From Nitrososphaerales archaeon TH5895 (GTDB lineage Archaea > Thermoproteota > Nitrososphaeria > Nitrososphaerales > Nitrososphaeraceae), in the NCBI GenBank assembly GCA_014523695.1, contig JAATVS010000026.1, positions 1 to 5,162 on the forward strand: a stretch of 5,162 nt of DNA, given 5' to 3'. The translations under genes were made by a program, and so were the position numbers. Positions within the stretch are counted from its first letter, which is position 1, and each line of letters begins with the position of its first letter. Below, piece after piece: positions 4,937 to 5,162 of the stretch. Under the pieces are notes generated by a model. The model did not search any database, was not told the DNA's origin, and was given only the letters and a program-made list of their open reading frames with translations.

Positions 4937-4961
4937 TATAATATACTCGATATTATTTGCT

Positions 4962-5162
4962 ATGATGGGTATAGAGCATGTGATAAGACAAATATCAAAA
5001 GTGAAACAAATAAAGGAAAAAGACAAGACAAGAGCAAAAGAAGATCTAAGAATGCCCACTGATTTTGAATGTTTTGTGTGCGGTACTAAATTTATGACAA
5101 ATGAAGAAAGGAAACATCATCTAGAAAATGGCACACATGGTCATCTATATGATACCACATCA
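4962..5162 (+). CDS. C2H2 zinc-finger protein, N-terminal 67 residues (cut by right edge)
   Basis: The frame is open from ATG 4962 to the end of the window with no stop. A basic, charged, helix-like N-terminus (about 6-30, with KVKQIKEKDKTRAKED) is followed by a single C2H2 zinc finger: Cys37-x2-Cys40-x12-His53-x5-His59, with a Phe (44) and Leu (54) near the expected hydrophobic core positions. His52 and His61 lie next to the finger and could also take part. C2H2 fingers are typical of eukaryotes, but small single-finger proteins are known in archaea including this group; they are presumed DNA-, RNA- or protein-binding. The start is limited by an in-frame TGA at 4908-4910 with no other usual start between; an adjacent second ATG at 4965 is equally possible. 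No Shine-Dalgarno is visible. The C-terminus is unknown, so further domains may follow. Confidence 0.75.
   Translation, partial: MMGIEHVIRQISKVKQIKEKDKTRAKEDLRMPTDFECFVCGTKFMTNEERKHHLENGTHGHLYDTTS

Larger units (their letters stand above)
3513..4961. other. 1.45-kb stretch without a convincing gene
   Basis: No reading frame here is long and well supported. Stops fall at about the density expected by chance on both strands. No tRNA, rRNA, CRISPR repeat or insertion-sequence ends were seen. The stretch contains a hairpin after the Usp gene (3555-3582), a doubtful 30-codon ORF (3740-3832), an inverted repeat ATTGAGG/CCTCAAT (3865-3898), a short hairpin next to a C-rich run (4191-4210), a 13-base dyad (4776-4788) and a string of AT-rich TATA-like elements leading into the zinc-finger gene (4836-4936). 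Several stop-interrupted stretches on the minus strand (about 3872-4260 and 4363-4449) and one on the plus strand (4255-4527) translate into plausible protein, so part of the region could be decayed coding sequence. A 62-codon plus-strand ORF (4524-4712, GTG start) is serine/asparagine-rich and has a competing minus-strand frame; I do not treat it as a gene. Confidence 0.6.

Overview
The window looks like chromosomal DNA of an ammonia-oxidising archaeon (Nitrososphaeria, formerly Thaumarchaeota), most like the low-GC soil group around Nitrosocosmicus. This is an inference from base composition and gene content, not a database match. The sequence is AT-rich. Several genes have an archaeal TATA-like box about 26-36 bases before the start codon and no clear Shine-Dalgarno site, as expected for leaderless or short-leader mRNAs. 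The gene content (stand-alone paired CBS proteins, a small universal stress protein, a PH-like plus SHOCT protein and a single-finger C2H2 protein) is common in that group.

Layout. (1) 1-211, minus: the 5' part of an unrecognised gene that leaves the window on the left. (2) 212-359: spacer with a 16-base near-perfect palindrome just after the next gene's stop. (3) 360-833, minus: two-CBS protein. (4) 834-1037: divergent promoter region. (5) 1038-1718, plus: PH-like domain plus SHOCT protein. (6) 1719-1845: convergent spacer. (7) 1846-2232, minus: unrecognised 128-residue protein. (8) 2233-2484: second divergent promoter region. (9) 2485-2946, plus: second two-CBS protein. (10) 3018-3512, plus: UspA-type protein, probably co-transcribed with it. 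(11) 3513-4961: about 1.45 kb with no convincing gene, containing small hairpins, dyads, one doubtful 30-codon ORF and possible decayed coding sequence. (12) 4962 to the right edge, plus: N-terminal part of a C2H2 zinc-finger protein, cut by the window.

Working picture. Two CBS-pair proteins and one UspA protein are all of families that bind adenine nucleotides, and they sit within 3.2 kb. The CBS gene and the Usp gene are in tandem, 71 bases apart. This suggests a small energy-state or stress-response neighbourhood, not a metabolic operon. The PH-SHOCT protein and the 128-residue orphan lie between the two CBS genes but have their own promoters. I see no mobile element, tRNA, rRNA, CRISPR array or recognisable defence system. 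The window is mostly ordinary archaeal core/accessory sequence, with a few points worth checking.
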